The notes: generated by a model not told the origin, from the letters alone. DNA of 64,000 bases from Mesodorylaimus sp. YZB2_4 (GCA_030248295.1 JASANH010000499.1:496001-560000), one strand, 5' to 3'; positions 12,490-25,560 are shown, counted from the first letter of the stretch. Made by a program: numbers and translations.

Positions 12490-13467
12490 TTAGTAATTAG
12501 CGTTACGAGGCATCGGGCCTATTCGCATCGTCGCAATTCCCAAGAGGTTTTTCAGACTCAAACGAAAGTCTCTACACTTGACACTCAACACACAGAAATC
12601 AATGCAAGGCATGACTGACTTCAAAGAAATGACGTACAGACTGCTTCTCTGCAAGTATTTCCCGCCTTCGATCACCGACGATGTGGACGCGATCAAGGGC
12701 GGCCCCACACCGAATATGCAATAGGCGATGCTCAGGGCGTTGACCAATGGCAACAATTTCAGTTGTTTTCTGAGAAAATGATTCAATTCTGTGCTTTGCG
12801 CGCTCTGCAAACCCGAATCAGTTTGATTTCGCTTTTTGCACACCACAAATGCGTGCATGGCGCAATAACTCGAAATTGCTAGAACACTCAGCACCAGATT
12901 ATAGTAGGTGAAAAATGTACTGAATTTGGAATGGAAACTGCTGAACATGTTGTGGCACAAAGTAGGTGCCCAGGGGTCGGACGTGGATACGATAGCCACC
13001 ACGGCGATGAGCGAGCCCGACAATGCGGCCACGGCCAGCGACGCCTTGGTGAACCGGCCGCTGTGACGCCTGTACGGAATGGGTATCGCGAGGGCCGAGA
13101 ATCGTTCGAGACCCATCAGAAAAGTCATGAGCGAACTCGGCGGGGCACTGAACGTGGTTGTGGAAAACACAGCGGCGCACCCCACACGCCAATAGACCGG
13201 TCTGAACAGGTCCAAGCCCAGACCAATGTCGTGCACGGAGCCAGTGATGAATCCGACGGACATGACCAAACAGAAGCACGCGTGGCCAGTCACGAGGGTG
13301 AAGCACGGGGTGTGCAACGACTGCTTCCTCCTTATAACAACCATCGTGACTATGTTGCTGCAGAAACCAAAAATACCAAACATGAGCGAGATCAGAGCGC
13401 TTATCACGATTTCCTTCCAGTCCACGCCAGGCAATACAGAAGTTTGGTTTGACGAATTAGAAGCCAT
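12490..13467 (-). CDS. Rhodopsin-like 7TM receptor, Srsx-like chemoreceptor
   Basis: Single-exon gene, 325 aa from the ATG at 13467 (MASNSSNQTSV; the frame is open a little further, but without ATG). It has N-linked sites in the N-terminus and seven hydrophobic segments. TM1 is GIFGFCSNIVTMVVI, followed by the loop RRKQSLHTPCFTLV; the end of TM3 carries LERFSALAIPIPYR in the place of DRY; a Cys-bearing second extracellular loop follows (STSDPWAPTLCHNMF). TM7 ends CIDFCVLSVKCRDFR. The SLHTPCF loop and the ERF..PIPYR motif are shared with the receptor at 45444-46394 and resemble nematode Srsx receptors. It probably detects a peptide or small molecule at the surface of sensory cells; the ligand cannot be inferred. 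Confidence 0.85.
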   Translation of the reverse strand: MASNSSNQTSVLPGVDWKEIVISALISLMFGIFGFCSNIVTMVVIRRKQSLHTPCFTLVTGHACFCLVMSVGFITGSVHDIGLGLDLFRPVYWRVGCAAVFSTTTFSAPPSSLMTFLMGLERFSALAIPIPYRRHSGRFTKASLAVAALSGSLIAVVAIVSTSDPWAPTLCHNMFSSFHSKFSTFFTYYNLVLSVLAISSYCAMHAFVVCKKRNQTDSGLQSAQSTELNHFLRKQLKLLPLVNALSIAYCIFGVGPPLIASTSSVIEGGKYLQRSSLYVISLKSVMPCIDFCVLSVKCRDFRLSLKNLLGIATMRIGPMPRNANY

Positions 13468-14227
13468 GACGTCAACTGTCTGACTCACAATCAGAGCACT
13501 TTTGATCCGCAGACTTTAGTAGCCTTCACTGTGAGCATCCGTTAGGCATAGTCATGCCACTCCACTGCACCTCCGATATGAGCATGTTGATTGATACGAT
13601 ATGCCTGACACCATTAGCATAAAATTTTGGTAAATAAACATCAAATTTCCGGGCAATGTGAACATCGTGATGCTATTACAAGGTCAAAGCACCGTGTCAT
13701 CGTCAGAGCCCTCTGTCATTCTGTCTGACGCAAATGACTGATGAATGCCAAATAAGAAGAAACACTTACGTGCCACGAGTTCCGTCACTCACGATCAGTG
13801 GGGTGCTTGTGACCTTTAGTGCTAATTAGCATCGTAAGAAGGACCTTACTGCCTCGTTATCAATGTTTGCCTCGCGGCGAAGATAACGTAGCTCGAAAAA
13901 ATTTTTAATAACATCGAATTCGAGTATATTGCGCAAATCTAAACGAGGTAAGGGATTTGGCGTGTCTCGTGGCATTTGTCATAACCGTGAAGGTGAGTGA
14001 GAAATTTTGAAACTGCCACCCTTTAAACACTTCAATCCAACGTCCACGATCAGATGGTCAAAACAGAAAATCAATATACTGTGAATTATGTTACAACCAG
14101 CACTGTAAAGGCAAGTTGAAAAATCAATCAAAACTTATGTGCACTTTTTTACAGCAGCGTAGAAAAGACTATTCAAATTTCAACTTTTATTTGTCTGTTC
14201 AAGGATAGTGCAACACGTATTGCAAGG
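13468..14227. other. Intergenic upstream of the 7TM gene
   Basis: No exon, RNA gene or repeat was identified here. Confidence 0.45.
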
Positions 14228-14640
14228 GGCCGTTAAAATATGACGTCGTACGCCAGGGGGAGGGGGCCATCACCAAAACGACAAGGGGGGAGGGGGGAGG
14301 TGGGTCAAAGGCAAACCGACATCGTTTTTGCACTATGTATTCTAGCGTTTTTCCTTCCTTTCGAACTCATCGAGGCTCATCGTGAGCGTTGGCGCTTGGA
14401 ACCTCTGAGAGCTTCATATATGATTTGTGATCATATTTATTGTCACTTGAACTTAGGTTCGTACACTCCCAGTTCTGTTCGGTTTCGTCAGTTCGCTTTG
14501 ACGGACGGTCTGTTTCAGCGCAGGCATTGACGAGAGTTTACAGCTCGTGTATTAGGTCAGTTTGGGGCCATTCAAGTACGACGTCGTACGCCAGGGGGGA
14601 GGGGGGTCAGCCCCTCCTTTTCGAACTCTCCTGCTAGAGC
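14228..14640 (+). repeat. Two direct copies of a GGGGCC...ACGTCGTACGCCAGGGGG repeat end
   Basis: At 14228 and 14561 the sequence reads ggggccgttaaaatatgacg and ggggccattcaagtacgacg, each followed by tcgtacgccagggggag or a close variant and a G-rich stretch. They are about 333 bp apart in the same orientation. This type of GGGGCC-ATTCA/G-rich end is typical of non-autonomous DNA transposon families in invertebrates, but the family was not identified. Confidence 0.5.
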
Positions 14641-14779
14641 CTAATTACGGTCAGATGAGCACAGGTCCGCCACTTTTGGGTCACCTATTCATGATAGTTC
14701 TGGTTATAATGATGTGGATTGTCCAGGCTCAGTTTGTTATAGGAAGCGGCCGCGTTGGTGCGGCGCGGTTTCAAAATTT

Positions 14780-15170
14780 GTCTCTCCATAATGGTCAGTA
14801 GCGTGGCTGGACCCACCCTGGGTTCAATCCCTGGCGATAAAGTTCAGTTTGTAAACAATAAACCCTCGCTGACCTTGCACGCCAGGCCGTGGGTGACTCA
14901 CCCAGTAACCTGAAGGTGCTCGGAGTGGAGAGATGGAAGCCAAACGAGTGACAGTCTCAGCTGCTGAACAAGGGGCAAGCTTCAAAGCCGGCCCGCCATC
15001 GTCCAAGAAAGTCAGTGTCCAATCGAGGATGTCCTCGTGTGGAGGTGCTTCTAGTGGGGACGCGCAGAGGGAAGCTGCTGTGTGAGCTGGTTCCCGTATA
15101 GCCTCGCTTAGACGCTTTGACTGCTGGCCCTCTGGAGGCTTCAGTCCAAAAAATTTTTTAAAGCAAAAAA
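14780..15170 (+). mobile_element. SINE copy (tRNA-derived family), 5'-degraded
   Basis: A box-B-like GGGTTCAATCCCTGG at about 14820 is followed by the body that also occurs at 47680-48020 (CTCGCTGACCTTGCACGCC, GGCCGTGGGTGACTC, TGGAGAGA-GGAAGCCAAA, GCCATCGTCC, TTTGACTGCTGGCC). It ends in an A-rich tail CCAAAAAATTTTTTAAAGC. The box A region is not clear. Confidence 0.75.
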
Positions 15171-16826
15171 GTTAAAATTTGACAAAGAAAAATGTACTTT
15201 ATCATATAGAGCTATACGTTTTGCTTTCATACTGCTTATTCGATTTTTGACAAGTGCATATTAAAAATTGACAAACAATCTGTGGGAATCTAAACGCCTC
15301 CGCATCAAACACGATAGGCCACAAGAGGCAATCAGGGAAAAAGGAGCAGATGTTAATTTAATGGGTGTGCCCGCTTTATAGGATCGAAAAATTTCTGTCC
15401 GACTTGTCCTACATACACTCTGTGAACAGTCGCAACCATAATTTGCTCCATATCACGAGGCGTTTCGTGTGGGTGAAGTGTGTGTGCTCTCCGAATAACC
15501 TAGCGATCTTATGAGGACAGTAAAACTGTTACACTTGCAAAGATTTCTTGCGACAAAATGGCTCAAAACTCACATCTTTTTAAAATAGTATCCCGCAGTG
15601 GTCAATGCTACTGTTTCTTTTCCCTAAAATCGATCTTGTGGCCCACGTTAAATTGATTACCCGATCAACCGTCGACCGTCGATCAAACTTATCAGAACCC
15701 GTCGCCTCTGGTCAGTTTAGAGCTGATTGTGAGTGGTTGGGCGACTGAGAGCATGGCGCAACCCACGGCTAAAAATCATTGAGATGCTACATCGTTTTGC
15801 GAGTATCTAGTTTATCAGCCGGGCTATTTTCTTATCTCCTGAGATGACTTTCTGGAAAAGCATTTGTAAGAAAGGGCCCGTAAAAATTTAGCAAGCATAA
15901 ACAAGACGCTAACTTTTGCCAGAAAGGTCCTTTTGCAAATACTGGTCAGTGTTGGTCGGAGGAAAACACGAAAAGCAAACTTTATTTCGTGCAATTTAAC
16001 TAAACTACAAGGCGTGTTTGTGCGTCATTGCACGGATTTTGTTCCGTTTGCGCTGCTAACATTGGATCAGATGCTGAGTTTAGGCTTAGAGTATTCGCAA
16101 TGTACAATGTTTACAAATGTTCAGGCTTTTGGTAGTGTTTTAGTGTTTTGATTTTAATCACGCAAATTTTTCCTGTTTTTGCGCGCAGACAGTTTTAGGT
16201 CGTCTCACCATTAGCTCGCTCGTGACCTTGCCTATCGCGAAGTTATTTTCTGATTATTTATTTTGTTTTGCACTGAACCCATCCCTTTATTTCGTGTGAT
16301 AGCCTCAGGCCTATCTTGTGACTCTGGGTACGAGCCCACGTCCCCTATATTTCGTACAGGCGCACATGCCCCATCGCCTTGTTTGGTCGCCGCAGAGACA
16401 GACTATTCACAAGGGCACATCCGGTTTCAACTGGCGAAAGACATCCAACAGAGACTACTCTAAAATCACAGCGGCTGGTAGCAAAGTTGCGGCAGTGAAA
16501 TTATAAAACGAAGTTGAAAAATACGAATGCGGATGTCTGGTCGCACCGAGTTGGTCGATACTCAAAACTGGAATCTACGTCGCATTCAAACATGACGTCC
16601 ATTCAACGGCGCACTCCACTGTACGATTCGTGTTCTGTACAGGCGCGCTTACTTACTTGTGCAAACGGAATCAACGCCTACGCTCAAAAAGTGCCTGAGT
16701 GACGCTATGGTTTTGTGATCTCGGGTTGATTTCTTGGTTTTTATTCTTTTTCTTATTTCAGAAGGGTCATACTATTTTTAAAAGTTTTGAAAATTCGGCT
16801 CACAGTGAATCGATTATTGATCGGCG
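15171..16826. other. Intergenic upstream of the RTK
   Basis: No convincing exon was seen. Several short plus-strand frames lack splice or domain support. An alternative first exon of the RTK could lie here. Confidence 0.4.
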
Positions 16827-19800
16827 ATGAAGACACGCCGAGTGACTCGAGGCGATGATGGGATAATTTCTATTTTTTCCACGAACACCAAAAATGTTTG
16901 GAAAATATTGTTTTGTTTTACATTTGTCATTGGGGGTTCGCCAGCTGATCAAACAGTGCTGGATGGTTTAAAGGCGACTAGCGGCTATTATTGTTATGTT
17001 CGGTGTCTGGCACGCTGTGTGACGGAGTTGGGGGTAAGTAAACTGATCGTGAGAGTACGCTTTTAGAAAAATGTTAACAAGTTTTTTAAAGATTTGTTTT
17101 TAAGAATCTGAGAATCTGTTGCTCCGGTGTCAACTTTAAAATTTCATTCGACAAAGCTATCACTTGGTTTTTCACTTCTATCTGTAGTCAGCAAGAGGCT
17201 GGAATACATAATATTTTCTTTAATTCCAGACTTTTCAACCGAGTCTCAGGTTATCTAGCATTCGTTCCCAAGAATAGTTTTTTCCACTTTCTACTTATAG
17301 GGCATCAGGTTCAGCCAGTTCACTTGACAGTCCAAATTTCGCACCCAAGTTCCCCGTCCCTCCGCGTGATGTTCAGCGAACACGCGTCCTGACAGGATTG
17401 AAATCCACGTCAGGAACGTGTTCTTTTATGCCTTCGAGTACCTATCTCGCGGCAATGTAAAGGAACCTTTCGAGTGCTATTTTGCATGAATGCCAAGCAT
17501 TGTGAAGTTGCTTCACTGTTTGCATAGGTCTGCTGACTGTGAGACTTTAAGAAAAAACTAGCTAAATGTTAGAAACTCAAAACTCGAGGCGAGATACGAG
17601 TGTAAGAACTTTTAAGAAATCAATCGATCTTAGGAGATATGGCGCTAAAAAACACTGCGACTGCATTATATCTAGGTGTTCAAAAGAGGAAGTAGAGTAC
17701 CAAATTGAGGCCCGTCTGAATCACTAAACCATTCATTGGGTGAGGCACCCTGCTGTCCTCATGATGTGCATCGAAGCATTGAATAAACCATTTTCACAAA
17801 ATGGGTCATATGACAGCCTTTCATTCGCATAGGTCGGCCTGCTAGCGTGTTTATCCCTGTGTTTACTTGGCATCGAGATAGCCGTCCTCCGTGACTCAGG
17901 GGTCTAGCTTTGTAGAAAAATGTTTTCAGTATTCAGAACTTTGTAAGCCCGACAAAATGAACATAAGCGGCGGTTGAATAACGGGAAGGCACCCAGAATA
18001 AGTTTTTCAATTCAAAATTTTTATCTGGTTTGGGATCCCACAGCAGGAAGAAAACGCATTTCTTAAAGATAAATGAAACAGTTAGGCCTTGGTGCAGTAA
18101 CACCGGACCAACTATGTTGTGATGATGCGTAGGTTCGAGGCGAGCCACGCAGCCCACCAGCCTGACAGGCACTGTTTACTGTCGCCACCACGCCGCACTA
18201 GCGCGACTCACACATGATCGGCGGAGCCGTCTAGAAATGCATTGACCGATACCAACATACTCAGGCAGAGAGCAGGACTATATATACAGTATATCACTAG
18301 GCACCGATCACATAAGCGATAATTTTCGCCCATGGTTGTATAAGTGTGGTATAAACTTGGAGTATTCCGTACCATACAACATTCATGTTTTACCTCATCG
18401 CGCCCCCTTTTGCGGCCCCGAGGCTAAATGGACATATTGCTCACAAAATGATTTACCAGGCCACGAGTCGAACACTTGGCTTTAACTGCGCACCTGGCGT
18501 ATTATGTAGACCCTAAACGACCAGGCCGCAAACCCGGCATGTGAATAGTTTTGAGTCAGTATGGGTTGGCTATTTGGATCTGGTGGAATTATCATATTTA
18601 GGGATGACTGGCATGCCACTACAGCGTATTGTAGCTCCCACGCTGTGGCCAGCATGCTCCGACTGTGCTAAACTGTACTGTAATGTAACTCTGGACAAAC
18701 ACGGGGATCATAAAAATTCCATTTTTCAGACGCACGCCTTAGACAATGAATGCCTCAGCAAATGTGTTGATTTACACACCGACGATCTTTGTGTAAGTAG
18801 TTTCAAATGTTTCATCAGTGTGGTCAGTTAAAGTAAAACTTGATATTTTATAATTTCTGCTGACTGAAACACAAAATTTTCAAGCGTTCCGTTCTGACAA
18901 CAAGAGATTGCCAACAAAATAAAATGGCCAGCAGTGGGAAAACATACTCTACATGGGGCCAGTCTCCCGCTGTTACAGGATCCCTTTTATCAAAAATTGA
19001 TGTGTTTCCTAACTTTTAGCTCAAGAGCGACACAAATTGCTGGCACACATGTAAGAATTTATATCAAGTCAGCAGCAGCGCCTCAATTCCCTCAGCACCC
19101 GAAAATGTGTCAGTAGCCTACGTGACGACGCCACAGCCAACACCGTGGGAAGCAGATGTGAAGTGGTTGGCGTCAGAGAGAGCCACTCTTTACATCGTAC
19201 AAGCCGTCGATACCACGGATTCTTTCAAAACTTGGGCGCAAGGTGGCTTGAGCCTGAACGTAATTCATCTTATTAGCCGTTCCGATTGTATCGGCCACAA
19301 CATGCGTTTGTTTTCATTTTCTAGCTGACAACATCGACGTATTTGCATTTTACAAAACCTAGTTTATGTCCCGATTACGCATTTCGGGTGGCTGCAGTTA
19401 ACGAGTACGGCGTGAGCAGCTTTTCGGAAATCGTCAATCTTAGCAGTAAGTAGGCGGATCGATGTGTGTTTGTAGCACTAACGCCAACGCTCGCTCGAAA
19501 AGAAAAACTAGCCAAGTTAGTGATCGAAAATGAAAATGCCTTGCTTGGCGAAAATGACGCCAACGCCGATTTTTTCTAATCTAATACAGATAACCAGTTT
19601 TGTTTCAATAGCCTACGCCCGTTTAGGGTGAATCTTCGACTGCGATCTGGCCTTGTACATTACACCAACACCTAAGGATAGCCACTGAAAAATAGGACAG
19701 AGATCTTTAGGTGAACATGAACAAATACCTGTCTAGGGAGATGAGCAGATCGCTTTTGTCAAAGAAAAGCCAAAACTGCTCTGAAAAGTGACTGACACTT

Positions 19801-22800
19801 AAAATAATGCTGTAAGAATTTCCATTTTCATGATTGTGAGGTACTGTACTTTTGGTCAGCCCAGCACTCGTGACTGGTGACTTTAAAAGTTTGTTAGCCA
19901 TTAAAAATGCCGAGACCTTGAAATTGACCACCAAGCTGCAATTCGATATCTGATTCGAAAGAGCCAAGCTGACAGTGCGCGTTGGCACGCTTCCCATAAA
20001 CAGTCGTGAGTTCATCATGGATCTCCCTGTCAGCTTTGTTCTTTCGGATCAAATGTCGAACAGCCCGTTGCTCAATTTCCAGACTTCCAGGAATTCTTCC
20101 AAGAAACAAACTTTTGACCAGAGCGACTCACTGTTTGCACCGAATGGTCACACGAGCTCGCAGCCCAACAGTGTACAGTGTACCTATATGACTTTGCGCT
20201 GCACCCTCGCATTATATCCGTATATGGGAGTGTAGTATCTTGGAGTCGAACCTTACTGTAATATCAACGCCACTAGCATAAGATTTCACAGGTTTAGGGC
20301 GGTGCCCTGGCCTAAGCACTATGTGCCTCGGGGGGCTAGTCAACAAACATCACTCTTTCACCAGGAGTAAAACGGATGCTGTTTGTTTTTGCTGATTTTA
20401 CCACATCGAGAATACCTTTTTTAGAACCCAGTCCAGTGGTCCCCGCGGCTCTCTACTCAATGCGATCAGCAGAACTGCTCGATGTTCCATTCATCGACGT
20501 GACACTGAACAACCACGATGCCTTGTACAACACTACTGTCCAGCTGGTCATCAATTTCGCCCCACCTTCAAATTGGAATATGGCCACAGAAATTACCAAA
20601 GTGCGCGCCAATTTGCATGTCCTCAGATGCGATCGTCTCACCGCCTTTTCGCCGCTTATTGTAAGTTTATCAGGTGTTTATCTCTCTGTTAACCGCACGT
20701 TTCACTTATCCGATAGTCTTTCAAGGGGAGGGTCGAATCAAGGTTATCAGGTCGAAAAGGTTTGATTATAAAATGGCTTCAATCGATGGCACGGCTAACG
20801 AGCTAAAGTCAACCTAAATTTGAGCGAGTCAGATCAATTAATGATGTACAATAACCTGACCATGCCACCTTAAAAACTAGCCAAAATGGCTTTTTTATCA
20901 TATCTTTCTTCAGCGCCAGCGTCCTGGCGAATCGGAATTCGAAGTCCGTCTTCCCGGTTGGATGGCCGCGGCGCAATCCGAGTGCCAAATGCTGTTCACA
21001 GTGGACAGTCTATACTCGAAATGCGACCCCACAACACCAGTGCCTTACCCTGAACCATCCACCGATCAACCTTCTGGAACACAAGTACCTGGTTTCCAAT
21101 TGGAACTCAGCTGCAAGAATATTCGTGGCAGTGTATGCCCATATTCGTCCATATGTAAGCCCAGATCATGTGGGGAACCGAATCACGAAACTGCAACTTA
21201 CCTTCTGTTTCAGCCAAGGATCCGTCATGTGGTGTGGCCAACATTCACTTTTCCTATCAGATAAGCGACAATCGCAGTTCTGTCGTAAATACCACGATCA
21301 CATTCGATCGCATACTCGCCCCGAAGGACGCCCCTTTGCTATACTATTACGTCCGATACGGGGAATGGAAAAAGGTGGAGGAGCCATCAGTGAACATGCC
21401 CATCGCCATTCCAAATATCACAAGGGATATCGACTATCTCAACCTCGATGTAAGTCTTCTCTTTTCAATCTTTATGCATCGAGACAAAAACAAAATTTTA
21501 GAACGACTCGAATGAATTTGTATTGTCAAACTTGGATGTACACAAATCTTACGCGGTACAGATATGTGCCATGTACCGGGAAACACCTACACAAAACCTG
21601 TCTTGGAACCACTACGCCTTTTATGGCATCGACTTGTCCCATTTTGCTACATCCGAAAACACGAATCCGCACAATGCGCGTGTGGCCGATCACAACGGCC
21701 CACCCCGCTATGTGATCGCTCTGGTCGTGCCCATTATACTGGCCCTACTGTTCGCCATCGCCGTCATCACATTCTTGCTGATGCGACATAAGAGGGCCAA
21801 ATCGATCGAAGAATTCAAAGTTAGACCCGAGGACTGGGACGATGGGCGATATATTATCATGCCAAATAAGATGGACAAATGGGAAGTGGAGAGAAGAGAT
21901 TTGATTATTTATGAAGATCAAAAATTGGGATCTGGAGCTTTTGGATCGGTTTTCAAATGTGAGTCAATCCCAGTTGACCTGAAATTATTATCTCTGAGTG
22001 CCAGCCTTAAGTAGGTTAGGGCTTAACGCTGCAGCAGAAACTAACAAATTGGGTTGGAACCGACTGCTAAAATGATCATCTTGTGGTTCCCCTTTTCCAT
22101 TATTCTGACGCCGAGAAACTCATCGTCAGTTTTCAGCAGAACCTTGATTGCTCCCTATGATGCCTCCCCCCTTCCCAGGACATAAAAATATTCTTTTCGA
22201 TTTTAAACCGTGAACTTTTACTTTAGGTAAAGTAATTTGCTCAATATCTGACCGCAATGGGCCTCGGTCAGTCTTGGCTGAGAATTGGACTCGAGCTGAA
22301 AGTGGAGAAGCAGCAGTGAAATTGCTTCCAGGTGAGTCATTGCTTATTTTGATTTGAAGTTTAAAAAACAAACATTTTCTAGAATATGCCGACGAAACAT
22401 CAAAATCAGATTTTCGAAGAGAAATTAATCTTATGAAAAATCTTGGTTACCACGAGCGCCTTGTCAATATGCTCGGTTGTGTGACTACGACTGAGCCATT
22501 ATGCCTGATCGTGGAATATTGTCGGGATGGTGATTTATTACATTATTTAAGGGATCGTCGAAATTATATGATTAGGGTAAGTTATGAAAGCAATTTTCAC
22601 GTTCTATGCATATCACAATGAATCTACGTTTTAGCTGGAGGAGGCTGGAATCGATTTGAATAATTTGACCGAGCCCGAGCAAATCAATATTGATCTTATA
22701 CTTTGCTTTAAAGATTTGCTGTCGTTCGCATGGCAAATCAGCGTCGGACTGGTAAAATTTTTTAATTTACTATTTTTACATCTTCTGACTATAATCTCTG

Positions 22801-24558
22801 ATTTCAGGAGTATCTGAGCCAGAAAGGATACATTCACAGAGATGTTGCTGCCAGAAATATTCTTGTGGACAAGGGCAAGAAAGCCAAAGTAAGGAGTCTC
22901 TGTGAAACATGTGCACAGGGCGATAGGCAGGCACGGGAAATCTGGTGGTCACAGAAGTATATAGGTGATATGAGCCATAGCTTGATTTATAAAGATGCCA
23001 TTCTACATCTGTGAAGACTCTGGGCTTTTTTAAGCCGCTAAACTCATGCTATTCTACTACTTCAAAAAAACGAACCATGGGTTTTCTGCTCCTCAGTCGA
23101 AACGTGGCCTTCAATTCCAAATCTCAATGGACTCTCTGCTGAAAATACAAGAGATACAAGAATATGATTGTCATTTTAGATAGGCGATTTCGGCCTGTGT
23201 CGATACGGCTACGATGACTCGGTCTATCTTAGCCATGGTGGTCGCTTGCCAATCAAATGGATGGCACTTGAGGCAATAAAAAATTATGAATTTACGACGA
23301 AGTCTGACGTGTAAGATTTTTTTTCGATTGTTGGGTGCGCGATCTAGGGTCTTCAGTCTACTTGTTTAAAAATTTTACCGAAAAATGTAAAAGATAAAAC
23401 TGAACGTACAATCATTGAGGATTTGGAGGATGTCAGGTGACGTTTTTCGACTTTTCGACACGGTTGCGTGAAAGCCATCTGTGCGTCAGACTCACCGTTC
23501 CTGAGATAGCCAGAGCATTAAGATACCCAAATACAGGAAATTTTTCGGCATAATGGTGTTTTATGCCCACAAATGACTTCTGCAAGGAGAAATATCCCCA
23601 AGCAACAAGTAAACTTTAGATCAATTTTTCTCGAAAGTAGGTTTTTGTAACACAATACATTCATGCTCGAGAGCCCTCAATTCTGAGAAGTAAACTAGAT
23701 AAAAAAAGCAACTGTGCACGACAAAATTGAAAAGTCTTATATTTCAGGTGGTCTTATGGCGTTCTTCTGTTCGAAATTATAACAATGGGTGGCAACCCTT
23801 ACCCAGGCTTACAACCAATAGACTTGGAAGCATATTTGGAAGCGGGCAATCGTATGGAGCAACCCGATAACTGTCCAGATGTTCTGTAAGTCGCCCCCAT
23901 GTACAGTACAATCTTTTTGGACAGGTTCCTATAAATATAAAACTTCAGTTACGCTATTATGATGGATTGCTGGCGAAAATCACCCGATGAACGGCCGACA
24001 TTTACAATTCTTCGAGAACGGCTTCGATTATTGTTGGAAGAAGTGACACTGGATTATTCCTATATGAACCTGAATCAGGCACGAGATTACTACAACATCA
24101 TTCCAACCGACTATCCGCCCTTGACGTCGGTTCCGCCTCAATTGCATTCTACGATCAATATGGAAGACCACTCGACCAGTATGACGCAAGAAAATGGAAG
24201 TGTAAATGAGGCATTTCAAGCCGACAATCAATCGGATAGTTCTGAATTCCAAGGCGAACCATATGACAGCAGGTCAGATTCGGTGTGCAGTCCTAATGCC
24301 GTTACGCCCAGCGCAGTCATAACGGGTATTTCGCATAGGGATTCAGTTGGAAGTGATCAATTGCTTATTACTCCAACAACACCAAAGTTTAAATTCTTTA
24401 AATTTAAACCTAATTCTAACTCGAAAAATTCTCTGGCTGTTTTGCCAGAAGGGGTGTCCGGCTCGAATGATGCAAACCATCACGATGGACGATCATATTC
24501 GAACGGCACGTACATCGAGGACTTGATTTCGAATGCGGCGGTTGTCTATGAATCTTAA
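16827..24558 (+). CDS. Receptor tyrosine kinase with Cys-rich (anosmin-like) and FN3-like ectodomain
   Basis: Fifteen exons: 16827-17033, 18730-18792, 19020-19259, 19325-19445, 20425-20660, 20914-21154, 21214-21449, 21502-21958, 22227-22331, 22383-22576, 22635-22751, 22808-22888, 23180-23310, 23748-23885, 23949-24558. All are GT-AG with consistent phase; 1,058 aa. An N-terminal hydrophobic signal is followed by the Cys-rich segment YYCYVRCLARC...NECLSKC...NCWHTCK, then FN3-like units (FRVAAVNEYGVSSFSE core). The TM is at about 518-541. The kinase spans about 578-885: LGSGAFGSVFK, AVK (Lys about 632), HRDVAARN (749-756), DFG (769-771), RLPIKWMALEAI, and DVWSYGVLLFEIITMGG. A Ser/Asn-rich tail of about 170 residues follows with several tyrosines. 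HRDVAARN in place of the commoner HRDLAARN is a mild change; all catalytic residues are present. Its ligand and family name are unknown to me. The first exon has an unusually long pre-hydrophobic region, so the start is the least certain point. Confidence 0.88.
18440..18535 (-). repeat. tRNA-like sequence in RTK intron 1
   Basis: On the minus strand this reads GGCCTGGTCGTTTAGGG...AAGTGTTCGACTCGTGGCC, with box-A-like and box-B-like (GTTCGACTC) motifs about 50 nt apart. I could not fold a convincing cloverleaf, so a tRNA-derived relic is more likely than a tRNA gene. Confidence 0.3.
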
Positions 24559-24569
24559 CTGATAAGGAA

Positions 24570-25550
24570 TTTTTCTGATGATGGAATCACAATTTCCTTG
24601 GACTTATTGTCCGACTAGGTTTGTCTTGGCACTCTTTTGGCGCAAGCGACGAAGAGTACAAGGGTCAGACTGGACGCTCTCTCGGCTGCCTGTAGGGTAC
24701 ATCACCAGTGTCCTTGTTATTATCTGGTAATCAGTCCGTGTTAGTCCAAGATACTAGGTGATATTAGTGGTGCTGCTAATAAAAAGGGTCTGTTAATATT
24801 GGAGACATAGACTAAATTTGTCATGATATTATTGAAGTACCTTATGTTGATTTTTTGTATTATTGTGATTGGATGTGCTCCTGTAAAAAAGTTGACCATT
24901 TTAAACTTTTTGCAGTTAATACACTTGGGGAAATACGCTGTACTGTAATTTTTGCTCGAAGACAATAAATCAAACAGACGCTGAATCAGATTTGATATGT
25001 AAAATTGATGGTGTTTCCGATGTAGCAAAATGGATGCTACTTTAGGTGCTCATGTTTCACATGATAATATAAAAAAATTCACAGAACAGTGCATCCACTT
25101 GCATTAACCCACATTTATGTCCCCTTGCGAATTTTTGAAATCTTAGCAGTTACTCTCAGTTCTTATCATAGACCATATCCCACTTGCCAAAAAAATTTTA
25201 AAAAGGGAGGTACGTCACAGTAATCTTTGTGAATGCTAATAAGGAAACGTAAATTTCGCGCTGTCCTGCCGCGCTTTGTCCATTTTCTCACTGCTGGACA
25301 ATAAGAAGAAGGTATGCGCTATAAAATGCTGGCAAATTTAAAAGTGAGAAATGTGAAAGCCGTGAATAGGCCTCACAGATTCTGCTAGCTTTAAACAAAG
25401 TGCAGTACCTCTGAATCAGAATGGCAATAAATTCAGTCGAATGTTTGAAGGCTTTACAAAATCAAAGCGCGCCAGCAGTACTCTTATCAAATCACCGAAA
25501 CTTCTGAATTCTAGAATTCCTTTTCGACTTTGATATATCTCGTAGACCAT
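24570..25550. other. 3' flank of RTK and intergenic
   Basis: AT-rich, with no coding exon recognised. The first 400 bases are probably RTK 3' UTR. Confidence 0.45.
24964..24969 (+). terminator. Polyadenylation signal AATAAA
   Basis: The first clear AATAAA downstream of the RTK stop, 405 nt past it. Confidence 0.35.
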
Positions 25551-25560
25551 GCGATCGCTT

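Noticed and set aside
18440..18535. Possible tRNA gene in RTK intron 1
   Set aside because: Box-like motifs but no convincing cloverleaf; treated as a tRNA-derived relic.
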